Shown: one piece after another, positions 1 through 6,674 of the stretch
How positions within the stretch are numbered: the first letter of the stretch is position 1
How the letters are laid out: each line of letters starts with the position of its first letter
Assembly: GCA_030620005.1 (NCBI GenBank)
Contig: JAUXAJ010000259.1
Span: 1-7,311 of the forward strand
Direction of reading: 5' to 3'
Source: Promethearchaeota archaeon
GTDB lineage: Archaea; Asgardarchaeota; Lokiarchaeia; Sigynarchaeales; SOKP01
DNA: 7,311 bases
Made by a program: the position numbers and the translations under genes
Notes under the pieces: model-generated
Told to the model about the DNA's origin: nothing
What the model saw: the letters and a program-made list of their open reading frames with translations, nothing else
Database searches by the model: none

Positions 1-66
1 CTTAATTCTTTCGTAGTTTAATGAGTGGTAAAGAGAAATAGAATGTAGAACCTTTATTTCTCCCTT

Positions 67-2649
67 TTATTTAATTAATGAGATTTCTAATGAATTCCCA
101 ACATTTAACTCAATCCCTGTTGGAAAGATAATTTCACCATCTTCAACTTTAATTTTTAACACGGTTTCATTCATTTTAATATCCACTGAATTTGTATCCT
201 TAAAATTAGATATTCTTAATTTTTTAAGTAAGATTTTTCCATGTAACACTTCAATTATAGATATTTTGTTATTTTGGTTGTAAATTCCCCAAACATCATC
301 TAGAGCCCAAAAGCATTTAAAACTATCCTGATGAATTTTCGGTGAAAAGCCAAGATAACCAGCTCCCTTATCATACGAGAATCCAGAAAGGGCAATGAGT
401 AATCCATATGATGCCATCGATCTTGCATAATGGTGACCACATTCAAATTCATCCCACGGATTACGATGATATCCATCATATCTATCTCTTATACTTTTTA
501 CTACTTTTAAACCCTCTTCTAATAAGTCTTCTATAATGCAATGAACTGCAAACTGATATTCAAAACCATTCATCACTTCGTGAGCATAAGGAAAAGGGAT
601 TTTGGGTTTACTCCCTTTTGGCCAGGTGCATATAATTGTGGCAGCTTCATTATTAACAGCATATAATCTGGCATTATTTTCATGTTCATACATATTTTTC
701 TTATGGTTATATTTAAAAATTGATTTTAAGGTTTGTTTGATATTAGACACTTCCAAAAAGTTATCCAAACCCGCAATACGTGAAAGTTGAAGTCCTATTA
801 ACTGATCTATTAAGCATCCTATGCCCATTTGATTTTTTCTAGCCTTTTTTGGATCGTAGAGCTGGATATAATAATCTCCATTGAATAAATTTGTATCCAT
901 CCATTTTCTTCCCTTATCAAAAATTTCTTTATATTCAATTGCTTTTGAATTATCTTCTAAAAGTTCAGCCATTAGTGAAGCTGTTTTTAAAGCACCTAAA
1001 TAATAGCACATCGAAAGTGGATTAGGACCTAAAAAGTCAATATCATATGTATTACCTTGAAACCCTTTCAGTATTCCTGATTTATCTTGATCCCAATCTT
1101 CAAATGCATATTCAAGAGATCTTTTAATACTATTCCAGTGGCTTTTTAACCATTCATTATCTCCACTGACTTTCCATTCGCGGTAGAAATTAATAATCAT
1201 ACCAAATTGTCCGTCAACTGCTCGAGAGATTGCAAAATTTAAAAGTGGGGGTAAATCTGAAGGTTTAGGTGGCAACTGCAAGCGAAATAGCATGGCCCCA
1301 GTATTCTTATCAAAAAAATTATTAGTTAAATTTAAATCATGTATACTTCTTTCTAAGCTAGGAAAAAGGAAGGCTAATGCTTGCTGATAATTCCAAACAT
1401 GATTACATGTACCTTCACACCAACCGTGATTAATTGAAGTTCCTTCCCAGCCATAAAATTCACCATTGGTTAATCTAATACATGTAGCAGTTTTTAAAAT
1501 AGCGATATTACTAGCTATTGCATCAATTACATAAGAAGGTAATGTACTAGAAAAAAGTGCGTCATGAAACTTTTTAGTTTTTTTATAAAAATTCGCTTCA
1601 TTTTTTTGTAATTTTACCGCAACATCAAAGGCATCATTAAATAGTGAAGCATAATAGTTAGACCAAACAAATTGCTCCTCTTTTTTAATATCCATTTGAA
1701 AAAAATTCCAATATTTCTCAAAATTTGGGAAATACCAAGTTATGTAGAAAGTAAAAACCTGAGTTTTACCAGGTGGAATATTTTCTGAAATTATTAATGC
1801 ACTTGCTTCTGCTTTTTTGGAGGAGTCTTTCTTCCTAAAAGGTAATGAATCTGATTCTTTAAAGCTATTCCAGATTCCATCTTGTGCAGAAAACCAATGA
1901 GTTCTAGGCCAATATGGCGTATAACTATAATTTTCATTAGATGTTGCTAATACCATACTTTCATATTCAGAGTGGTCTTTTCTTTTTTCTTTTTTGGTAA
2001 AAATAATGCCGCGAATATTTTCATCCTCACGGAAATCATTTAAGAATTTTCCTTGATTAGTTGCAGTAGCATTAAATATCATCTGGTCATTTTTTCCCGA
2101 TTTAAAACCTATAAGATTAAGCATTGACCACAGAATGCTGACATCAATATTCTTATCACTAATATTAGTTACATGATACCGTAAAATTGCCGCAGGGTAA
2201 CTTGAAGAATCTTCATCACTTGGAATAAATGGATTATATGCTTCCAGTTCTATATTTATTGGTAGTTTCTTTGACTTAAATTTAATCCAGGCAAATGGAA
2301 ATTCTCCCCTAAATTCACAACTATCCATATGTGGAAATCCTTCACCATTACAATGATAAGCTCCACCATCCTTTGGAGTATAAGGAGGTCGTTTTGGTCC
2401 TTCTAAAATTCGACATACAGGATTTTTATTTTGTTCTTTAACTCTTATTATTCCATAGGTTTTAGGAAACCAACTCCCAAAATTAGGTCGATTGAAAATT
2501 TCAAAATCTTTCAATGAACCATTACCCGTCAATCCAATAGAACCCGTTCCAATCCCGCCTAAAGGAAAGGAAATTTCATTCAAATATTTTCCTTTGTAGG
2601 TCTTTTGAGGTCCTAATGTAAGCAATTCTTCAGTTTTATCTTCAGACAT
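67..2649 (-). CDS. GH116 beta-glucosidase / GBA2-type glucosylceramidase-like protein
   Basis: Retaining glycoside hydrolase of family GH116, 860 aa, expected to remove beta-linked glucose (possibly xylose) from oligosaccharides, glycosides or glycolipids. The N-terminal beta-sandwich domain opens with the family signature LGGIGTGSIG (about residues 30-39) and SLKDFEIFNRP (45-55); the (alpha/alpha)6 catalytic domain covers roughly 365-770. CEGTCNHVWNY (411-421) places the nucleophile at E412. NTYDIDF (533-539) gives T534 and D536, the likely acid/base. E734 and R743 in the ECGHHYARSMASYG region have the spacing of the glucose-binding Glu/Arg pair known from TxGH116. There is no signal peptide or membrane helix, so it should be cytoplasmic. 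The length is normal for bacterial and archaeal members and I see no frameshift. It starts at an ATG without a Shine-Dalgarno site, 73 nt after the UroD-like gene, and is the last gene of the operon. The exact substrate cannot be told from sequence. Confidence 0.94.
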   Translation of the reverse strand: MSEDKTEELLTLGPQKTYKGKYLNEISFPLGGIGTGSIGLTGNGSLKDFEIFNRPNFGSWFPKTYGIIRVKEQNKNPVCRILEGPKRPPYTPKDGGAYHCNGEGFPHMDSCEFRGEFPFAWIKFKSKKLPINIELEAYNPFIPSDEDSSSYPAAILRYHVTNISDKNIDVSILWSMLNLIGFKSGKNDQMIFNATATNQGKFLNDFREDENIRGIIFTKKEKRKDHSEYESMVLATSNENYSYTPYWPRTHWFSAQDGIWNSFKESDSLPFRKKDSSKKAEASALIISENIPPGKTQVFTFYITWYFPNFEKYWNFFQMDIKKEEQFVWSNYYASLFNDAFDVAVKLQKNEANFYKKTKKFHDALFSSTLPSYVIDAIASNIAILKTATCIRLTNGEFYGWEGTSINHGWCEGTCNHVWNYQQALAFLFPSLERSIHDLNLTNNFFDKNTGAMLFRLQLPPKPSDLPPLLNFAISRAVDGQFGMIINFYREWKVSGDNEWLKSHWNSIKRSLEYAFEDWDQDKSGILKGFQGNTYDIDFLGPNPLSMCYYLGALKTASLMAELLEDNSKAIEYKEIFDKGRKWMDTNLFNGDYYIQLYDPKKARKNQMGIGCLIDQLIGLQLSRIAGLDNFLEVSNIKQTLKSIFKYNHKKNMYEHENNARLYAVNNEAATIICTWPKGSKPKIPFPYAHEVMNGFEYQFAVHCIIEDLLEEGLKVVKSIRDRYDGYHRNPWDEFECGHHYARSMASYGLLIALSGFSYDKGAGYLGFSPKIHQDSFKCFWALDDVWGIYNQNNKISIIEVLHGKILLKKLRISNFKDTNSVDIKMNETVLKIKVEDGEIIFPTGIELNVGNSLEISLIK

Positions 2650-2690
2650 TTTTTTTTACTTTCTATTCTTTTTTATTTTATTATCATGAT

Positions 2691-2712
2691 TGAATTCATC
2701 TAATTTAATACA
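2691..2712 (-). promoter_or_regulatory. Possible internal promoter before the GH116 gene
   Basis: In the 73-nt gap before GH116 the minus strand has TATTAAAT (2709-2702) followed by the palindrome TGAATTCA (2698-2691), 42 nt before the ATG. This repeats the order seen before the fucosidase: an AT-rich TATA-like box, then a palindrome containing ATTCAA. It may give GH116 some independent transcription. In DNA this AT-rich such a box arises easily by chance, so confidence is low. Confidence 0.25.
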
Positions 2713-2722
2713 AGATTGGGTG

Positions 2723-3757
2723 CTATTCTTTTACGGCATTAATAAATGCTTCAATATTATGAGCTGCGATATCTGGAAGTAAAGCTTCATGACTAGGAGA
2801 AATAATAAGGCCTGTTGGGAAAATTTTTTTTAATTCAAGTACTTTTTTCCTTACTTGCGTGGGATTTCCAAATACCAATAATTCTTGATGATCTACTCCC
2901 CCGCAAAAAGAGACTTGATTACCATGATGCCCTTTTAATTTTTCAGGCGCCATGTTATTTGCAAGAGCTTGAATGGGGTGTATGGCATCAACTCCGAGCT
3001 TTATTAATTCAGGAATGGCGTCAAAAATCGAACCGCACGAATGATAAATGACCTTTAAACCATATGATTTAGCTTGATCAACAAGCTTCTTAGCTCCTGG
3101 CATTGCAAATTCTCGTAAATGGTGAGGAGAGAGCATTAATCTTTTTTGACCTCCAAAATCGTTTCCTATAAGTACAGCATCAATTTTACCTTTAGTTGCT
3201 TTATAAAATATCTTGTTAGCTTTAAGATAGAAATCAACGATTCTATCGTGAATTGTATTAAATATATCGGGGTACTTGAGCATTTTAACGAATGCTTTTT
3301 CCATTCCAAAAGCCGAATAAACATCTTGAAAATGAGCAGACCAAAGCACGCCCATTATCGCATGACCTTCCGGTGCCGCTTCGACAACCTCCTTACATTC
3401 TTCGGGATCAATGTGTTCAGCAGGATCAGGCCATTCAAAAGCATCGATATCATCCTTTAAAGGATCTAAATAATCTTCAAAAAACCCTGGTGCGGTTAAT
3501 GTTCTATTTTCCATGTTCAGTCCTTTTTTTGGAAAATCAAATGCCATAGCGATGTGATTGTTTGGAGGGTGATTATACGGCACATCTACGTCCCAAATGT
3601 CGGTATCGAGTTTTAACTTCAATTCCCGTAAATCATGTACCTTAAAGTATTTAAATAGATTTTCACACGCCTCTGGGACGGGCATTCCCAACCAACACGC
3701 TGGTCTATCAACTTCTTTTCTCTCGATCGTGGCATGAAACCGTTCTTTATAATCCAA
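2723..3757 (-). CDS. UroD/MtaA-superfamily protein, zinc-type (corrinoid?) methyltransferase-like
   Basis: Uroporphyrinogen decarboxylase superfamily TIM barrel, 344 aa from the start chosen here. It is not HemE: the HemE signature RQAGRY is absent near the N terminus, where it has RPACWLGMPVP. Instead it carries H239-S-C241 (IYHSCGSIFD) and C285 (SFCGGVD), matching the HxC...C zinc site of MtaA/MtbA-type methylcobamide methyltransferases, where zinc activates a thiol acceptor. Other family marks are the NDFGGQ...LSPHHLREF segment and the PSHEALLPDIAAHN C terminus. The open frame extends to another TTG at 3829, but that would overlap the upstream fucosidase by 44 nt. The TTG at 3757 has AGGTG seven bases upstream (3765-3769) and leads into DYKERFHATIERKEVDRP, a normal family N terminus. 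It lies 28 nt after the fucosidase, so is surely cotranscribed. Methyl donor and acceptor are unknown; no corrinoid protein gene is present in the window. Confidence 0.9.
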   Translation of the reverse strand: MDYKERFHATIERKEVDRPACWLGMPVPEACENLFKYFKVHDLRELKLKLDTDIWDVDVPYNHPPNNHIAMAFDFPKKGLNMENRTLTAPGFFEDYLDPLKDDIDAFEWPDPAEHIDPEECKEVVEAAPEGHAIMGVLWSAHFQDVYSAFGMEKAFVKMLKYPDIFNTIHDRIVDFYLKANKIFYKATKGKIDAVLIGNDFGGQKRLMLSPHHLREFAMPGAKKLVDQAKSYGLKVIYHSCGSIFDAIPELIKLGVDAIHPIQALANNMAPEKLKGHHGNQVSFCGGVDHQELLVFGNPTQVRKKVLELKKIFPTGLIISPSHEALLPDIAAHNIEAFINAVKE

Positions 3758-3764
3758 ATAATAG

Positions 3765-3769
3765 CACCT
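3765..3769 (-). promoter_or_regulatory. Ribosome binding site AGGTG of the UroD-like gene
   Basis: AGGTG on the minus strand, seven bases before the TTG at 3757. It pairs with the CACCU of the archaeal 16S rRNA 3' end. It lies in the 28-nt gap after the fucosidase stop and decides the start in favour of 3757 over the upstream TTG at 3829, which has no such site. It is the clearest Shine-Dalgarno site in the window, which fits an operon-internal gene. Confidence 0.7.
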
Positions 3770-3785
3770 TTGCTTGATTAATTTC

Positions 3786-5156
3786 CTACGAATAAACAAT
3801 TCTAAGAGAGATAGCAGGCGTATCTTCAATATTTTTTGGTAATGTAATGATGAAATTACTACTTTCTTTTTTCCAACTTATTTCCTTATCATTGCCAAGT
3901 AGTTCAACTTTAGACACGGCATTTAAATCAAGATTTTCAAAAGAAACTATATCCGTTTCAAGCTTTCCCAATAATATCACATATAGAACATCATCTTTCT
4001 GCGTGAATCTTACTGAAACACCCTCATTGGTGGTAGCTTCTGCTTGTTTCCACGGTCTAGTTCCAAAAATGGCATCTCCATTTATATTTAACCATTCTCC
4101 AAGACCGAGGAGGACCTTCTTCTGTAGCTCTGGAATGGTTCCATCCGCCATTGGTCCAACATTTAGAAGGAGATTTCCGTTTTTACTCACAATGTCTACA
4201 AACATGTGAATTAATTCCTTAATAGAAATGTAGTCATCTTCAGTTTCAACCTTGTTATATCCAAAAGAATTACCAATTCCTCGACACATTTCAAATTTTT
4301 TTTTCTTAATTCTTTTAAATGTCTTATATTCAGGCGTTACAAAATCGTTATGGGGCACTTTAAAAAACTTTCTCCCTTTTGGATTAAATTGATTCCATCT
4401 ATCGTTAACTACACCTTCGGGAAATTTATTGTAAAAGTAAGCAAAAATCTCTAGTACATTCGTTCCATGCGGGTATCCCATATCGCCCCATAAAATCATC
4501 GGCTCATATTCATCGATTAACTCGTGCATGTGCTTGTTGACATATTCGGTGTATTCTGGAGGGTTTATATAATTATCCAAAAAGCTAACGGCATCTTTAA
4601 TTGGTTCAAGATTAAATGTCCAATCCCACGCAGTAGAGTAATAAAAGCCCATTTTCATTCCTGTTTTTTTCACAGCATCCGTTAATTCTCCCACGATATC
4701 TCTATCGGCATGATAGCTTTCTTTCTTCGGGTTTGGTTGTTTACTTGGCCATAAAAGGAACCCATCGCAATGTTTTGTTGTAAGCACGACATATTTCGCC
4801 CCAACTTTTTTGAATAATTCTGCCCATTCTTGCGGTTTCCAATTTTTAATTGCCTCGTTAAACATCGGAACAAAATCTTCATAAGAGAAATCAATACCAT
4901 AAGTTTCTTGATGATATTTCTGTGTTGGGCTATTGGGAATCTTTAATGTGTTTAGATACCATTCAGCATAGGGATTATTCTTAAAATGCTCTTCTAAGCC
5001 CTTTATCTTCATTGATTCCTCCACATCAATGCCTGTAACCGCAAATGCCGGCACTGAAAAGAGACCCCAGTGAATAAAAATACCAAGCTTGGCATCGTGA
5101 AACCACTTGGGAACTTCATGCTTGCTAATGGACTCTTTATCCGCAGTATATCTCAT
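3786..5156 (-). CDS. GH29 alpha-L-fucosidase
   Basis: Retaining alpha-L-fucosidase of family GH29, 456 aa, releasing L-fucose from glycans or glycoconjugates. The N-terminal (beta/alpha)8 catalytic domain covers about 15-355 and includes the diagnostic WFHDAKLGIFIHWGLFSVPA (18-37), LTTKHCDGFLLWPS (125-138, His/Asp of the fucose pocket) and MILWGDMGYP (220-229), where D225 aligns with the known nucleophile position. The segment FEMCRGIGNSFGYN (288-301) is also family-typical; E289 is a candidate acid/base, though its assignment varies in this family. NLLLNVGPMADGTI (328-341) closes the barrel, and the last 90 residues form the usual C-terminal beta domain. There is no signal peptide, so it should be cytoplasmic. 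Start is an ATG without a Shine-Dalgarno site, consistent with a leaderless or short-leader first gene. It heads the operon with the UroD-like and GH116 genes and faces a promoter with a TATA box and palindrome. Confidence 0.97.
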   Translation of the reverse strand: MRYTADKESISKHEVPKWFHDAKLGIFIHWGLFSVPAFAVTGIDVEESMKIKGLEEHFKNNPYAEWYLNTLKIPNSPTQKYHQETYGIDFSYEDFVPMFNEAIKNWKPQEWAELFKKVGAKYVVLTTKHCDGFLLWPSKQPNPKKESYHADRDIVGELTDAVKKTGMKMGFYYSTAWDWTFNLEPIKDAVSFLDNYINPPEYTEYVNKHMHELIDEYEPMILWGDMGYPHGTNVLEIFAYFYNKFPEGVVNDRWNQFNPKGRKFFKVPHNDFVTPEYKTFKRIKKKKFEMCRGIGNSFGYNKVETEDDYISIKELIHMFVDIVSKNGNLLLNVGPMADGTIPELQKKVLLGLGEWLNINGDAIFGTRPWKQAEATTNEGVSVRFTQKDDVLYVILLGKLETDIVSFENLDLNAVSKVELLGNDKEISWKKESSNFIITLPKNIEDTPAISLRIVYS

Positions 5157-5183
5157 TTTTTAAACGATTTATAATTTAATATT

Positions 5184-5216
5184 ATTCAAATTAATGGATT
5201 TGAATTTTATAACCTT
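5184..5216 (-). promoter_or_regulatory. Promoter with TATA box and overlapping palindromic operator for the fucosidase operon
   Basis: Reading the minus strand, AAAGGTTATAAAA gives a TATA box (TTATAAAA, 5213-5206). Directly downstream is a perfect inverted repeat, arms ATTCAAAT (5205-5198 and 5191-5184 as complements) around a 6-nt spacer. A TATA box here predicts transcription from about 5180-5185, so the palindrome would sit between TATA box and start, where archaeal repressors block polymerase. The fucosidase ATG follows 27 nt later. A second AT-rich stretch (TTATAAAT near 5166-5175) is too close to the ATG to serve it as a TATA box. The transcription start itself is inferred. Confidence 0.5.
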
Positions 5217-5289
5217 TTTAATATTTAACCCAAAATTAATTTAATTCTTTTAATTCTGTTGAATAATTATAATAAATAAGGTTATAAAA
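5205..5289. repeat. 12-bp perfect inverted repeat flanking the divergent intergenic region
   Basis: TTTTATAACCTT at 5205-5216 and AAGGTTATAAAA at 5278-5289 are exact inverted copies separated by 61 bp. Each arm is also a TATA-like element pointing outward. The left arm is well placed to serve the fucosidase operon. The right arm ends immediately before the ATG at 5290, so it would start transcription inside the short Rossmann fragment rather than in front of it. The arms could also be paired protein-binding sites. The sequence match is certain; the function is inferred. Confidence 0.6.
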
Positions 5290-5430
5290 ATGAGAATTTT
5301 AGTAACGGGTGCATTTGGAAATGTAGGGAGAAGCCTTCTTGATGATTTATTTTTGCGTAAACACGCAATAAGGGTTTTTCAAAGACCAAGTAAAAAGAAT
5401 AAGAAGAAGGCTAAGAAGTATAAGAATTAA
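5290..5430 (+). pseudogene. Truncated NAD(P)-dependent epimerase/dehydratase (extended SDR) N-terminal fragment
   Basis: A 46-codon frame from ATG to TAA encodes the first beta-alpha-beta unit of an extended short-chain dehydrogenase. MRILVTGAFGNVG holds the Rossmann glycine motif TGxxGxxG (T6, G7, G10, G13), followed by helix RSLLDDLF and second strand AIRVFQRPS. It ends in a lysine-rich stretch (KKNKKKAKKYKN), just where such proteins go on to the third strand. Intact members are about 300 aa, with the YxxxK active site and substrate domain, all absent here. The usual acidic residue after the second strand is Gln (Q31) and the usual GHxV turn reads KHAI, as expected for a decaying gene. None of the three frames downstream resumes an SDR sequence before the next gene. 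A functional 46-aa peptide is possible but less likely. Confidence 0.72.
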
Positions 5431-5560
5431 AATGATGTTTAATAAAATTCGAGATAATTAAATAAAAAAATTAGAAGATAATAATGAGAATTTAAGTGAT
5501 ATTCATTAAATTTACATAAAAAATTATTTATTAAAGTTTAAAAATTGGAATGAAGAAGAA

Positions 5561-6568
5561 ATGAATGAGAAAAAATTTAAAATCATATATATTATTGGAT
5601 TAATCATAAGCACCTTATTAATGCTATGGATAGTTTTTTTTGGCAATATATCGTTAAATATAACATTTGTGATATTTTTTTGGGTCGTTAAGTTTCTCTC
5701 TGGATTTGGTCTTATTTTAGGTATCTCTAATGGCTTTTTAATTCTATTAGATAAGACAAAGGATAGGATTGGTAAGAGAGGAACTAATGCGATAATTATT
5801 TTTCAAATCATAATCCCTGTAATATTAGTGATATACGCAATCGAAAAACTCATAACAAGTTATTTAAGTTCAGGGGGAATTTCCATGACAGGGGTATGGA
5901 GAGATATCTATGTATTTTTCGATAATATTCTCTACATCTACGGTATCTTGTCATTATTATTAACGCTTTACATTATTCCAATAATCAGAGATGAAATAGA
6001 TAAAGCTGTGGAGCTTGGTAAACTGTTTTGGTGGAAGAAAAAGGCAAAGAAAGTCGGAAGAGGAATTAAAAAGAAATATTTTCGATTAAAGAAGGAGTAT
6101 GCGAAGGCTCAGATACAAGATCAGATGACTGTGAAAGAAATTTTAGACCTCTGGAGGAATAAGTTTGCGGTGAATTTGCTTTTAATCATAGCAATTGGTA
6201 CTTTCATCTTTACACCGATTACATTTATTTGTGTAATGTTTTGGTTAAGGCTTTATGTATTTTTCAGGAGTGATACCAATAATTACGAAAGAATCGCCTT
6301 GCTAACATCAATGACCATTTTGGGTATTATTGCTGTTGTATCTCCTTATGTGCAATGGGGAATCCATGAATCAATATTACAATATATTTGGACCATGAAT
6401 ATTTTCTACTTAATCGGCATTGTTATCGGATCTTTAATGTTCATCAAGAAATTGCTTAACTTGCAGGGTATAACGAGTCAGGCTCTAAAATTAAAAGCTA
6501 AGGATAGAAAAATAAGAAAATTACAAAAAGAAAAGGAAGATTTGAAAGAAAAATTAAAGGAAACCTAA
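5561..6568 (+). CDS. Polytopic membrane protein with basic loop and C-terminal coiled coil, unknown function
   Basis: 335 aa, family not recognised. About seven hydrophobic segments can be seen, near residues 8-29, 33-57, 77-97, 117-142, 203-234, 244-263 and 275-296; the 203-234 segment is long and could be a re-entrant pair. The loop at 143-201 is strongly basic (WWKKKAKKVGRGIKKKYF) and amphipathic, so it should face the cytoplasm, as should the 65-74 loop (KTKDRIGKRG) by the positive-inside rule. Residues 303-335 are Lys/Glu-rich with heptad-like spacing (IRKLQKEKEDLKEKLKE), a short cytoplasmic coiled coil that may drive oligomerisation or bind a partner. No catalytic motif is visible. The ATG at 5561 is the first in frame; no strong Shine-Dalgarno site precedes it. 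It is convergent with the zinc-finger gene downstream and not linked to the sugar operon. Confidence 0.85.
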   Translation: MNEKKFKIIYIIGLIISTLLMLWIVFFGNISLNITFVIFFWVVKFLSGFGLILGISNGFLILLDKTKDRIGKRGTNAIIIFQIIIPVILVIYAIEKLITSYLSSGGISMTGVWRDIYVFFDNILYIYGILSLLLTLYIIPIIRDEIDKAVELGKLFWWKKKAKKVGRGIKKKYFRLKKEYAKAQIQDQMTVKEILDLWRNKFAVNLLLIIAIGTFIFTPITFICVMFWLRLYVFFRSDTNNYERIALLTSMTILGIIAVVSPYVQWGIHESILQYIWTMNIFYLIGIVIGSLMFIKKLLNLQGITSQALKLKAKDRKIRKLQKEKEDLKEKLKET

Positions 6569-6674
6569 AGTGATCTTTAAAACTTTATTGATATTATTTT
6601 CCGATATGACAAATCGCGCATTCTGGCATTTTTGTTAATAAACAGAAATTTGTTAAAATTTTATTTATCTTGCG

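Noticed and set aside
1..66. Terminator or gene start beyond the GH116 stop
   Set aside because: No stem-loop, clear T-run on the transcribed strand, or coding frame could be seen.
602..790. Plus-strand open frame of 62 codons
   Set aside because: It lies wholly inside the GH116 gene on the opposite strand and shows no family features.
2815..3549. Three plus-strand open frames opposite the UroD-like gene
   Set aside because: They are antisense shadows of a well-supported gene, with unnatural composition.
2723..3757. HemE (heme biosynthesis uroporphyrinogen decarboxylase)
   Set aside because: The RQAGRY signature is missing and a zinc-type HxC...C motif is present; the neighbours are glycosidases, not heme genes.
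3847..4209. Plus-strand frame of 120 codons
   Set aside because: Antisense to the conserved C-terminal half of the fucosidase, no recognisable domain.
4682..4900. Minus-strand 72-codon frame
   Set aside because: It is an out-of-frame reading within the fucosidase catalytic domain.
5431..5560. Small coding frames after the SDR stump (for example codons ending LSDIH at about 5508)
   Set aside because: No initiator in frame, very AT-rich, and no resemblance to the missing SDR parts.
6569..6674. Terminator between the convergent genes
   Set aside because: There are modest T-runs but no stable stem-loop on either strand, not more than expected in this AT-rich gap.
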